DNA of 64,000 bases, taken from NCBI GenBank assembly GCA_048213135.1, contig PS015140.1, forward strand, positions 1 to 64,000, read 5' to 3'. Numbering within the stretch: the first letter of the stretch is position 1; each line of letters starts with the position of its first letter. This DNA comes from Reclinomonas americana ATCC 50394 (lineage: Eukaryota; Jakobida; Jakobea; Jakobida). The position numbers and the translations under genes were made by a program. The notes beneath the pieces were generated by a model. It had not been told where the DNA came from. It saw only the letters and a program-made list of their open reading frames with translations, and ran no database searches. Of this stretch, positions 20,745-28,754 are shown piece after piece.

Positions 20745-20810
20745 CGAAGGATGAAGAATGGTGGTGGCTGCAGTTCTCTTCTGCGCACGACAGAGTTGCT
20801 GCTGTTCTGT

Positions 20811-20852
20811 TTGCATTAATGTGAGATAAACGTCGGGCGGTATGTCCTTATC
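20811..20852 (+). promoter_or_regulatory. WD40 gene 5 core promoter/leader module
   Basis: TTGCATTAATG then AAACGTCGGGCGGTATGTCC, as in gene 4 but with about 25 bp less between the two blocks. Confidence 0.45.
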
Positions 20853-20920
20853 ATCTACCACGCGCTCGGAGAATTCCGTTTCACTCTCTTTGCTCTCGCC
20901 CTCTCTTATACACACACGTC

Positions 20921-22006
20921 ATGTCACTGACGCTCCCGCACAAGTGCCTGCTCGGTCACAACAAGTCGGTGTGGTGTGTGGCCGTCACTCCAGACGGTCT
21001 GCATGCTGTGAGTGGCGGCATCGACAAGACAGTGCGAGTGTGGTCACTGGCGACTGGAGAAGAAGTGCGGCGACTAGAGGGACACGCGCACTGGGTAGCA
21101 TGCGTCACTGTCGCACACGATGGTCTTCACATTGTGAGTGGCGGTGTGGACAGGACTGTGCGTGTGTGGTCTCTCGAGAGTGGCGAGGAGGTGCGACGAA
21201 TGGAGGGACACACAGATTGTGTGTCATCTGTCGCCGTGTCTCCCGATGGTGTGTACTTGGCGAGTGGGAGCCACGATTTCACAGTGCGAGTGTGGTTGAT
21301 GGTGAGTGGACGCGCGTTGCAGACGCTCATTGGGCACAACAGCGCCGTCAGTTCTGTGGCCTTCACTCCCGACGCACAGCACATTGTCAGCGGTGGTGCA
21401 GACGCGCGTGTGCGAGTGTGGTGCGTGGAGAGCGGAGTGGAGGTGAGGCGCATTCATGGCCACACTTCGCCGGTGCTCGCCGTAGCTGTCACTGCCGACG
21501 GCATCCACGTCGTGAGCGGGAGTTATGACAAGACAGTGCGAGTGTGGTCGCTGGAGAGTGGGAAGGAGGAGCGACGGATGGAGGAGCACACTGCTTGGGT
21601 GTGGTCGGTGGCTGTCGTTCCCTCCAGTCCACGCACTATGGTGAGCGGCAGCTGGGACAAGACTGTGCGAGTGTGGTGTGTGGAAAGTGGGGCGGAGCGG
21701 TGGCGACTAGAGGGGCACACCAGTGCAGTGCGGTCGGTTGCCGTCACTCGCGATGGCCTGCACATTGTGAGTGGTGGTGAGGACTGTGCGGTGCGGGTGT
21801 GGTCCACGCCATGCGGCCTCGCGAAGGAGGAGCTGGAGTGTGCTCGGGCGGCAATGTGCATTGTACAAGAGATGCTGCGAGAGGAGGCAGAGGAGGAGGC
21901 AGAGGATCCGCGCTGCTTGGTGGAGATTGTGCTGCGCTGCTTCTTGGTGGAGGAGGCGGAGATGGTGGTGCATCGGTGTTTCAATGATGACCTCCTCCGG
22001 TTGTGA
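20921..22006 (+). CDS. WD40 array gene 5: seven-bladed propeller with novel tail
   Basis: A 361-residue intronless protein, MSLTLPHKCLLGHNKSVWC. It is nearly the twin of gene 1 over all seven blades (LMVSGRALQTLIGHNSAVSS, ARVRVWCVESGVEV), while its 5' leader is nearly that of gene 4. So gene and leader have different closest relatives. The tail is CGLAKEELECARAAM, EEAEEEAEDPRCLVEIVLRC, RCFNDDLLRL. Leu replaces the first Arg of the usual RLRL end. Three successive tail-only fragments follow before the next promoter, the longest such run in the array. Confidence 0.88.
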   Translation: MSLTLPHKCLLGHNKSVWCVAVTPDGLHAVSGGIDKTVRVWSLATGEEVRRLEGHAHWVACVTVAHDGLHIVSGGVDRTVRVWSLESGEEVRRMEGHTDCVSSVAVSPDGVYLASGSHDFTVRVWLMVSGRALQTLIGHNSAVSSVAFTPDAQHIVSGGADARVRVWCVESGVEVRRIHGHTSPVLAVAVTADGIHVVSGSYDKTVRVWSLESGKEERRMEEHTAWVWSVAVVPSSPRTMVSGSWDKTVRVWCVESGAERWRLEGHTSAVRSVAVTRDGLHIVSGGEDCAVRVWSTPCGLAKEELECARAAMCIVQEMLREEAEEEAEDPRCLVEIVLRCFLVEEAEMVVHRCFNDDLLRL

Positions 22007-22054
22007 CGTGGGAAGAAGGATTATCTTGGCTGGTTTCATTGTACGTGTCTTCTT

Positions 22055-22157
22055 TCTGCCTTGCACGCACGAGAGGAGAGCGAGAATCCTCGCTGCCTGG
22101 CGGTCTTGATCGAGGAGGTGCATCGGTGTTTTGCTGACGATCGTCTCCGGTTGTGAC
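22055..22157 (+). pseudogene. Tail-only fragment 1 of 3 after WD40 gene 5
   Basis: After the CTTGCACGCACGAGAGGAGA lead-in the tail is cut: GAATCCTCGCTGCCTGGCGG joins to GTGCATCGGTGTTTTGCTGA, then CGATCGTCTCCGGTTGTGA. The middle Cys helix is deleted. Confidence 0.55.
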
Positions 22158-22205
22158 GAAGGAAGAAGGATGGTCTTGGCTGTTCATTGTACGTATTTTC
22201 TTTCT

Positions 22206-22334
22206 GCCGTGCACGCACGAGAGGAGAGCGAGGAGCTTCGCAGCCTGGCGGAGATCGTGCTGCGCTGGTTCTTGGTGGAGGATGCGGACGTGATGGTGCA
22301 ACGGTGTTTTGCTGACGATCGCATCCGACTGTGA
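22206..22334 (+). pseudogene. Tail-only fragment 2 of 3 after WD40 gene 5 (intact frame)
   Basis: This copy keeps a complete tail: EESEELRSLAEIVLRWFLVE, then DADVMVQRCFADDRIRL and a stop. One conserved Cys is replaced by Trp. An in-frame ATG exists at 22131, which would give a 67-residue tail-only peptide. That may be chance. Confidence 0.5.
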
Positions 22335-22371
22335 CGTGGGAAGAAGGATGGAGTTGAGCGTGTCTTCTTTC

Positions 22372-22462
22372 TGCCTTGCACACACGAGAGGAGTGCGAGA
22401 AACCTCGCTGATGCGCTGCTTCTCTGTGTTTCAGCGACGATCGCCACCGACTGTGACCTGCC
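22372..22462 (+). pseudogene. Tail-only fragment 3 of 3 after WD40 gene 5
   Basis: The same deleted form as after gene 2: GAGAAACCTCGCTGATGCGC followed by CAGCGACGATCGCCACCGAC. The surrounding 22380-22500 block closely matches 17540-17660, so the gene 2-3 and gene 5-6 spacers share an origin. Confidence 0.55.
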
Positions 22463-22509
22463 CCTTCTTTATTTCGTGTTTTCTTTCAGCTTCATGATGG
22501 TGTACTACT

Positions 22510-22568
22510 TTGTAATAAAGCAACCAAGTCACTCATTCCGATACGACGCAGGCAAACGTCGGCGAAGG
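22510..22568 (+). promoter_or_regulatory. WD40 gene 6 core promoter/leader module
   Basis: GTAATAAAGCAACC, CATTCCGATACGACGCAGG and AACGTCGGCGAAG, ending about 90 bp before the ATG. Confidence 0.55.
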
Positions 22569-22657
22569 CGCAGTGTCCTTGTGAAACCGACGTCAATCAC
22601 GCACGCACTCCCTCTCCCTCTCCTCACTATCTCTCTCTCTCTCCTCACTCTCCCGCC

Positions 22658-23710
22658 ATGTCACTGACACTCCCTCACAAATGCCTGCGCGGGCACACCG
22701 ACTTTGTGTCGTCCGTCGCATTCACTCCCAACGGCCAGCACATCGTGAGCGGGAGTTCAGATGAAACCGTCCGAGTGTGGTCTGTGGTTAGCTGTGAGCA
22801 AGTGCGAGTGCTGGAGGGACATGACGGCGGGGTGACTTCTGTGGCCGTCACTCCTGACGGTCAACACGCTGTCAGCGGAGGCATGGACAAGACAGTGCGT
22901 ATGTGGTCACTGGCGAGCGGCGAGCAAGTGCGACGGTTTGATGGGCACAGTGGGGAGGTGTGGTCTGTCGCCGTCACTCCGGACGGGCAGCATGTGGTGA
23001 GCGCGAGTGACGATCACACGGTGCGAGTGTGGTCTGTGGCGAGTGGTGATGAGGTGCGCCGGTTGGAGGCACACGGTCGGCAGGTCTATTCTGTCGCTGT
23101 CGCTCCCACTGGCGAGTACATTGTGAGCGGGCACCACGACAACACCGTTCGCGTGTGGTCGCTGGCGAGCGGAGAGGAGGTGCGACGGTTGAAGGGGCAC
23201 ACTGAGTGGGTGCAATCGGTTGCCGTCACCCCCGATGGTCTCCACGTGGTGAGTGGCGGCGAAGACAAGGCGCTGCGAGTGTGGTCACTGGCGAGCGGGG
23301 AGGAGATGTGGCGGATGGAGGGGCACACAAGAACGGTGTATTCGGTCGCCGTCACACCGAGCGGTCGACACGCTCTGAGTGGAGGAAACGACGAGACGGC
23401 GCGTGTGTGGTCGCTGGCGACTGGCAAGGAAGTGTATCGGCTGGAGGGACACGATGAGGCGGTGTCGTCTGTTGCCGCCTCTCCCGACAGTCGGCGCATT
23501 GTGAGTGGGAGCCTGGACCTGACCATCCGGGTGTGGACCACTCCGTGCGGTCTCGCGGAGGAGGAGCTGGAGTGTGTGCGGGCGGCAATGTGCATTGTGC
23601 AGGAAATGGTGAGAGAGGAGGCAGAGGATCCGCGCTGCTTGGTGGAGATTGTGATGCGGTGCTTCTTGGTTGAGGAGGCGGAGGTGGTGCTGCATCGATC
23701 GGTGTTGTAG
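22658..23710 (+). CDS. WD40 array gene 6: seven-bladed propeller with novel tail, C-terminus altered
   Basis: A 350-residue intronless protein, MSLTLPHKCLRGHTDFVSS, with seven blades. Blades 6 and 7 match gene 2 (PSGRHALSGGNDETARVW; ASPDSRRIVSGSLDLTIRVW), while blades 2-5 resemble genes 7-10. Gene 6 is thus intermediate between the two halves of the array. The tail is CGLAEEELECVRAAM with a shortened acidic stretch (REEAEDPRC) and ends LHRSVL. The last motif RCFxDDRLRL is lost through a small sequence change (CATCGATCGGTGTTGTAG). No tail-only fragment follows, unlike genes 1 to 5. Confidence 0.88.
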   Translation: MSLTLPHKCLRGHTDFVSSVAFTPNGQHIVSGSSDETVRVWSVVSCEQVRVLEGHDGGVTSVAVTPDGQHAVSGGMDKTVRMWSLASGEQVRRFDGHSGEVWSVAVTPDGQHVVSASDDHTVRVWSVASGDEVRRLEAHGRQVYSVAVAPTGEYIVSGHHDNTVRVWSLASGEEVRRLKGHTEWVQSVAVTPDGLHVVSGGEDKALRVWSLASGEEMWRMEGHTRTVYSVAVTPSGRHALSGGNDETARVWSLATGKEVYRLEGHDEAVSSVAASPDSRRIVSGSLDLTIRVWTTPCGLAEEELECVRAAMCIVQEMVREEAEDPRCLVEIVMRCFLVEEAEVVLHRSVL

Positions 23711-23777
23711 TGATCGCTTGTAACTTGAGTTCTGTGTGTCTATTCTTTGCCTATTGACGGTGTCCAACTTGCACTGT

Positions 23778-23870
23778 ATGAATTAAAGCAACCACGTTAT
23801 CTTTGTTGAGACAAGCACAGAAGTTGAGTCCGTCGTCGAAGGCCCGAAAACATTGCTTTTTGTCCTCGAC
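23778..23870 (+). promoter_or_regulatory. WD40 gene 7 core promoter (diverged)
   Basis: TGAATTAAAGCAACCACG is recognisable, but the CATTCCGAGACG and AACGTCG blocks are replaced by TTGTTGAGACAAGCACAGAA and GTCCGTCGTCGAAGGC. Confidence 0.4.
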
Positions 23871-23962
23871 ATCATCCATTGAACACGCACCGTCTCTCCC
23901 TCTCCCTCTCCCTCTCCCTCATTCGCTCTCTCTCTCTCTCTCTCTCCTCAATCTCTCACAAC

Positions 23963-25021
23963 ATGTCGTTCACTCTGCCACACAAGTGGCTGAGCGAGCA
24001 CACAAGAGCCTGGCACACCGGCTATGTGATGTGTGTCGCATTCACTCCCAATGGCCAGCACATCATAAGTGGGAGTTGTGATACCACCGTGCGCGTGTGG
24101 TCTGTGACGAGTGGACAAGAAGTGCAACAGATGAAGGGACACGCCAACCAGGTTTTTTCTGTCGCCGTCACTCCCGACTGTCGGCATGTGGTGAGTGGCA
24201 GTAAGGACACAACAGTGCGATTGTGGTCACTGGCGAGTGGGAAGGAGGTACGACGGATGGAGGGACACAGTGATGCGGTGTGGTCTGTCGCTGTCACCCC
24301 GGACGGGCAGCATGTGGTGAGCGGGGGCGATGATCACACAGTACGAGTGTGGTCTGTGGCGAGTGGTGACGAAGTGCGTCGGCTGGAGGGACACACAGAA
24401 ACAGTGTGGTGTGTCGCCGTCGCTCCTGACGGTGAGCATGTGCTCAGTGGGAGCGCTGACATGACAGTGCGCATGTGGTCGCTGGCAAGTGGCGAGGAAG
24501 TGCGACGGCTGGAAGGGCACACTGGATGGGTGATATCTGTCGCCGTTACTCCCGATGGTCTCCACGCGGTGAGTGGCGGTGACGACAGCACTGTGCGAGT
24601 GTGGTCGATGGTGACCGGGGAAGAGGTGCGACGAATGAGGGGACCCTTCGATACAGTGAATAGTGTCGCCGTCACTCCCGATGGTCAGCACGTTGTCAGT
24701 GGAGGAGACGATTTCACTGTGCGTGTGCGGTCGCTGGCGAGTGGGCAGGAAGTGCGACGGTTGGAGGGCGACATTTGTGCCGTCTCTCCCGATGGTCAGC
24801 ATATTGTCTATGCGTGCAAGGACGCGATCCGAGTGTGGTCCACGCCGAGAGGCCTGGCTCGACAGGAGCTGGAGTGTGCGTGCTCAGCCATGCATGTGGT
24901 GCAGGAAATGCAGAGCGACAACCCGCGCTGCCTGGTCGAGATTGTGATGCGGTGCTTCTTGGTTGAGGAGGCGGAGGTGGTGGTGCATCGGTGTTTCAAC
25001 GAGGACCGCCTCCGCTGGTGA
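23963..25021 (+). CDS. WD40 array gene 7: propeller with shortened last blade
   Basis: A 352-residue intronless protein, MSFTLPHKWLSEH. The first blade carries an insertion (HTRAWHTGYVMCVAFTPNG). Blades 2-6 are canonical. The seventh is cut to EGDICAVSPDGQHIVYACKD, lacking the GHxxxVxxVAVT half, so the propeller may close imperfectly. The tail is RGLARQELECACSAM, VVQEMQSDNPRC and RCFNEDRLRW; it has the shortest acidic helix of the array and ends in Trp rather than Leu. A start at 23879 is also open but lies in the repetitive CT leader, so the CAACATGTCG start is chosen. Confidence 0.85.
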   Translation: MSFTLPHKWLSEHTRAWHTGYVMCVAFTPNGQHIISGSCDTTVRVWSVTSGQEVQQMKGHANQVFSVAVTPDCRHVVSGSKDTTVRLWSLASGKEVRRMEGHSDAVWSVAVTPDGQHVVSGGDDHTVRVWSVASGDEVRRLEGHTETVWCVAVAPDGEHVLSGSADMTVRMWSLASGEEVRRLEGHTGWVISVAVTPDGLHAVSGGDDSTVRVWSMVTGEEVRRMRGPFDTVNSVAVTPDGQHVVSGGDDFTVRVRSLASGQEVRRLEGDICAVSPDGQHIVYACKDAIRVWSTPRGLARQELECACSAMHVVQEMQSDNPRCLVEIVMRCFLVEEAEVVVHRCFNEDRLRW

Positions 25022-25080
25022 CGGAGGAAGAAGAATGGGCTGTGCGTTGCTCTTTTACGTACAACAGAGTACTGCTGTTT

Positions 25081-25145
25081 TGTATATAAACCATGATGTG
25101 CATTCCTCCATTCCGAGACGCCTCAGGGAAAACGTCGACGAAGAG
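25081..25145 (+). promoter_or_regulatory. WD40 gene 8 TATA box and leader module
   Basis: TATATAAACC at 25083, CATTCCGAGACGCCTCAGG, then AAACGTCGACGAAG. This is the GACGAAG variant of the leader motif seen in genes 8-10. Confidence 0.6.
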
Positions 25146-25192
25146 TGTCCTCGTCCTCAGTCTCGTTTTCCCTCCTATCCCACTCTCGCGCC

Positions 25193-26251
25193 ATGTCGCT
25201 GACTCTGCCTCACAAGTGCCTGCGTGGACACACCGACTCTGTGACGTGCGCCACGTTCACTCCCGACGGCCAGCACATCATAAGCGGGAGTTGTGATATG
25301 ACCGTGCGAGTGTGGTCGGTGACGAGTGGAGAGGAGGTGCGAGTGCTGGAGGGGCACACAGATGAGGTGCTCTGTGTCGCCGTCACCCCTGACTGTGAAC
25401 ACGTTGTGAGTGGTGGTGAGGATAGGACTGTACGTGTGTGGTCACTGGCGAGTGGGGAGGAGGTGCGCCGACTGCAAGGCCACAAAAAAGCGGTGCTGTG
25501 TCTCTCCGTCACTCCTGATGCGCTCCACGTTTTGAGTGGAAGTTGGGACAACACAGTGCGAGTGTGGTCGCTGGCCAGCGGGGAGGAAGTGGGTCGGCTT
25601 GAGGGACACGATGGGCAGGTCTATTCTGTCGCCGTCACTCCCGACGGTCAACACGCTGTGAGTGGGAGTTCTGACACGACACTGCGAGTGTGGTCGCTGG
25701 CAAGTGGCGAGGAAGTGCGACGGCTGGAGGGGCACACTAGCTGGGTGTACTCGGTCGCTGTCACTCCCGATGGTCTGCACGTGGTGAGTGGCTGCGACGA
25801 CAGCACTGTGCGAGTGTGGTCACTGGCAAGCGGCGAAGAGGTGCGACGGTTGGAGGGGGACATTGGATCGGTGCTCTCGGCTGCCGTCACTCCCGATGGT
25901 CAGCACGTTGTCAGTGGCGGCGTCGACAGCATCGTGCGTGTGTGGTCGCTGGCAAGTGGGCAGGAGGCGCGTCGGCTGGCGGTACACACTTACATGTCGT
26001 GTGTTGTCGTCTCTCCCAACGGGCGGCACATTGTGAGTGGCAGTGAGGACCTCACAGTCCGAGTGTGGTCCACACAGTTTGGTCTGGCGCAGGAGGAGCT
26101 TGACAGCGCACGGCTGGCAATGCACGCCGTGCAGGAGATGCAGCGACGAGAGGAGAGTGAGGATCTGCGGTGTTTGGTGGAGATCGTGCTCCGCTGCTTC
26201 ATGGTCGAGGAGGCGGAGGTGGTGGTGCATCGGTGTGTTGGTCTCCTTTGA
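25193..26251 (+). CDS. WD40 array gene 8: seven-bladed propeller with variant tail
   Basis: A 352-residue intronless protein, MSLTLPHKCLRGHTDSVTCA. Seven regular blades; the third has a distinctive GHKKAVLCLSVTPDALHVLSG shared with gene 9 only. The tail belongs to a second type common to genes 8-10: FGLAQEELDSARLAM, VQEMQRREESEDLRC, then the conserved Cys helix with Met in VLRCFMVEEAE. It ends RCVGLL instead of RCFxDDRLRL. Codon usage within blades is almost identical to its neighbours, as expected of recent duplication or gene conversion. Confidence 0.88.
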   Translation: MSLTLPHKCLRGHTDSVTCATFTPDGQHIISGSCDMTVRVWSVTSGEEVRVLEGHTDEVLCVAVTPDCEHVVSGGEDRTVRVWSLASGEEVRRLQGHKKAVLCLSVTPDALHVLSGSWDNTVRVWSLASGEEVGRLEGHDGQVYSVAVTPDGQHAVSGSSDTTLRVWSLASGEEVRRLEGHTSWVYSVAVTPDGLHVVSGCDDSTVRVWSLASGEEVRRLEGDIGSVLSAAVTPDGQHVVSGGVDSIVRVWSLASGQEARRLAVHTYMSCVVVSPNGRHIVSGSEDLTVRVWSTQFGLAQEELDSARLAMHAVQEMQRREESEDLRCLVEIVLRCFMVEEAEVVVHRCVGLL

Positions 26252-26321
26252 GAAGAGTTGGCTGTGTTGTCCTTTTGCGTGTCTTTCTATGTCGCTTGTT
26301 GTTGGTGTTGTAGCGCTGTGA

Positions 26322-26402
26322 GTGTATTAAAAACAACGAGACGCTGAGTTTATTCGCACCCCATTCAGAGACGCTGCAGGTGAACGTCGACGAAGCGTGT
26401 CC
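26322..26402 (+). promoter_or_regulatory. WD40 gene 9 core promoter/leader module
   Basis: GTATTAAAAACAACGAGACG, then CATTCAGAGACGCTGCAGG and GAACGTCGACGAAG. Confidence 0.55.
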
Positions 26403-26445
26403 TCGTACTTTCAATCACTCTCTCCTCACCTCCCACGCTCGAACC

Positions 26446-27513
26446 ATGTCACTGGCGCTGCCACACAAGTGCCTGCGTGGACATTCTTGTATCGTGACGT
26501 GTGTCGCGTTCACTCCCGATGGCCAGCACATCATAAGCGGGAGTGAAGATGCCACCGTGCGAGTATGGTCGGTGAGGAGCGGAGAACAGGTGCGAGTGCT
26601 GGAGGGACACATAGATGAAGTGTTCTCCGTCGCCGTCACTCCCGACTGTGAACACGTTGTGAGTGGTGGTGAGGATAAGACTGTACGTGTGTGGTCACTG
26701 GCGAGTGGGGAGGAGGTGCGTCGACTGCAAGGCCACAGACGAAAGGTGCTGTGTCTCTCCATCACTCCTGATGGTCTCCACGTTCTGAGTGGAAGTTGGG
26801 AGCACGCAGTGCGAGTGTGGTCACTGGCCAGCGGGGAGGAAGTGAGACGGCTGGAAGGACACACGTGGGCCGTGTTCTCTGTCGCCGTCACTCCCAACGG
26901 TCAACACGCTGTGAGTGGGAGCGCTGACACCACAGTACGACTGTGGTCGCTGGCAAGTGGCGAGGAAGTGCGTCGACTGGAAGGTCACACGAGTAGGGTG
27001 TGGTCAGTGGCAGTGACACCCGATGGCGAGCACGTGGTGAGTGGAGGTGACGACTGTACGATACATGTGTGGTCACTGGCAAGTGGAGAGGAGGTGCGAC
27101 GGTTGGAGGGAGACATTGGATCGATGCTCTCGGTTGCCGTCACTCCCGATGGTCAGCACATTGTGAGTGGTGGTACGGGCTGCAGAAATTCTGTGCTTGT
27201 GTGGTCGCTGGCGCGTGGGCAGGAAGTGCGTCGGTTGGAAGGACACACTGAAACCGTGTCGTCTGTTGCCGTCTCTCCCAACGGGTGGCACATTGTGAGC
27301 GGCGACGAGGATAACACGATCCGAGTGTGGTCCACGCCGTTTGGTCTGGCTCGGGAGGAGCTGGAGTGTGCGCGTGCGGCAATGTGCGGTGTGCAGGAGA
27401 TGCAGCGACGAGAGGAGGCAGAGGATCCGCGCTGCTTGGCAGAGATCGTGCTCCGCTGCTTCATGGTCGAGGAGGCGCAGGTGGTGGTGCATAGATGTGT
27501 TGGTCTCCTTTGA
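26446..27513 (+). CDS. WD40 array gene 9: seven-bladed propeller with variant tail
   Basis: A 355-residue intronless protein, MSLALPHKCLRGHSCIVTC. Seven blades; the sixth is lengthened by a small insertion (GGTGCRNSVLVW) between its last two strands. Blade 3 (GHRRKVLCLSITPDGLHVLSG) pairs it with gene 8. The tail is FGLAREELECARAAM, VQEMQRREEAEDPRC, VLRCFMVEEAQVVV and RCVGLL, so it mixes the acidic segment of the type 1 tail with the end of the type 2 tail. The spacer after it (TGTCGCTTGTTGTTGGTGTT) is nearly identical to that after gene 8, so the duplicated unit is gene plus spacer. Confidence 0.88.
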   Translation: MSLALPHKCLRGHSCIVTCVAFTPDGQHIISGSEDATVRVWSVRSGEQVRVLEGHIDEVFSVAVTPDCEHVVSGGEDKTVRVWSLASGEEVRRLQGHRRKVLCLSITPDGLHVLSGSWEHAVRVWSLASGEEVRRLEGHTWAVFSVAVTPNGQHAVSGSADTTVRLWSLASGEEVRRLEGHTSRVWSVAVTPDGEHVVSGGDDCTIHVWSLASGEEVRRLEGDIGSMLSVAVTPDGQHIVSGGTGCRNSVLVWSLARGQEVRRLEGHTETVSSVAVSPNGWHIVSGDEDNTIRVWSTPFGLAREELECARAAMCGVQEMQRREEAEDPRCLAEIVLRCFMVEEAQVVVHRCVGLL

Positions 27514-27584
27514 CAAGAGTTGGCTGTGTCGCCCTTCTGCGTGTCTTTCTATGTCGCTTGTTGTTGGTGTTGTAGTGCTGTGAG

Positions 27585-27640
27585 TGTATTATAAACCAAC
27601 GAGACGCTGAGTTGACGCTGCAGGTGAACGTCGACGATGA
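27585..27640 (+). promoter_or_regulatory. WD40 gene 10 TATA box and leader module
   Basis: TATTATAAACCAACGAGACG, GACGCTGCAGG and GAACGTCGACGATGAG. It lacks the 25-bp TTTATTCGCACC stretch present in gene 9. Confidence 0.6.
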
Positions 27641-27692
27641 GCGTCCTCGTCCTCAATCGCATTTGTCTCCTCTCTCTTCTCACGCTCGAACC

Positions 27693-28754
27693 ATGTCACT
27701 GACACTCCCACACAAGTGCCTGCGCGGACACACCCGAGAGGTGCTCGCTGTCGCCGTCACTCCCGATGGCCAGCACATCGTAAGTGGGAGTGAAGATGCC
27801 ACTGTGCGAGTGTGGTCTGTGAGGAGCGGAGAACAAGTGCGAGTGCTGAGGGGACATGGCGGAGGGGTGACTTCTGTGGCAGTCACTCCCGATGGGCAGC
27901 ACGTGGTGAGTGGTGGCGATGATAACACCATGCGATTATGGAATGTGGCAAGTGGCGAGGAAGTACGGCAGTTCGAAGGACACACTGGTGCGGTGCACTC
28001 TGTCGCTGTCACTCCCGACGGTCAGCATGTGGTGAGTGGGAGTGAGGACCGGAGTGGGCGAGTGTGGTCGCTGGCGAGTGGGAAGGAACTGCGGCGGCTG
28101 CAGGGTCTCATCTTTGTGGTGTGCTCTATCGCCGTCACTCCCGACGGGCAGCACATTGTCGGCGCGAATGGGGACGAGACCGTGCACGTGTGGTCGCTGG
28201 TGAGTGGCGAGGAAGTGCGACGGCTGAAGGGGCACACTGAAATGGTGTGGTGTGTCGCCGTCGCTCCTGACGGTGAGCATGTGGTGAGCGGGAGTGACGA
28301 CACAACAGTGAGATTGTGGTCGCTGGCGAGTGGCACGGAAGTGCGGCGGATGGAAGGTCACACTAGCACGGTGTACTCGGTCGCTGTCACTCCCAGCGGT
28401 CAGCACGTTGTTAGCGGAAGTGAGGACAACACCGTGCGAGTGTGGTCGCTGGCGAGTGGCACAGAAGTGCGTCGGTTGGAAGGACACACTGACTGGGCGA
28501 CTGCTGTCGCCGTCTCTCCCGACGGGCAGCGCATGGTGTGCAGCAGCACAGAGCACACTGTGCGAGTGTGGTCCACTCCGTGGTGTCTGGCTCGGGAGGA
28601 GCTTGACAGCGCACGGCTGGCAATGTGCGGTGTGCAGGAGATGCAGCAACGAGAGGAGAGCGAGGATCTGCGGTGTTTGGCAGAGATCGTGCTCCGCTGC
28701 TTCCTTGTCGAGGAGGCGGAGGTGGTGGTGCATCGGTGTTTTAGCGATGACTGA
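27693..28754 (+). CDS. WD40 array gene 10: seven-bladed propeller, tail cut short
   Basis: A 353-residue intronless protein, MSLTLPHKCLRGHTREVLA. Seven blades. The fourth has lost its GH and hydrophobic pattern (LQGLIFVVCSIAVTPDGQHI, then GANGDETVHVW), and the third ends SEDRSGRVW. The tail is WCLAREELDSARLAM, VQEMQQREESEDLRC, VLRCFLVEEAEVVV and RCFSDD, then a stop. The usual RLRL is missing because TGA falls right after the two Asp codons. It is the last member of the plus-strand array. An intact-looking promoter module and an N gap follow. Confidence 0.87.
   Translation: MSLTLPHKCLRGHTREVLAVAVTPDGQHIVSGSEDATVRVWSVRSGEQVRVLRGHGGGVTSVAVTPDGQHVVSGGDDNTMRLWNVASGEEVRQFEGHTGAVHSVAVTPDGQHVVSGSEDRSGRVWSLASGKELRRLQGLIFVVCSIAVTPDGQHIVGANGDETVHVWSLVSGEEVRRLKGHTEMVWCVAVAPDGEHVVSGSDDTTVRLWSLASGTEVRRMEGHTSTVYSVAVTPSGQHVVSGSEDNTVRVWSLASGTEVRRLEGHTDWATAVAVSPDGQRMVCSSTEHTVRVWSTPWCLAREELDSARLAMCGVQEMQQREESEDLRCLAEIVLRCFLVEEAEVVVHRCFSDD

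Noticed and set aside
14983-28754. Many antisense and off-frame ORFs of 60-260 codons with His/Pro or Thr/Pro repeats
   Set aside because: They mirror the 126-bp WD40 repeat in other frames and vanish between the genes. The plus-strand frame has all family motifs.
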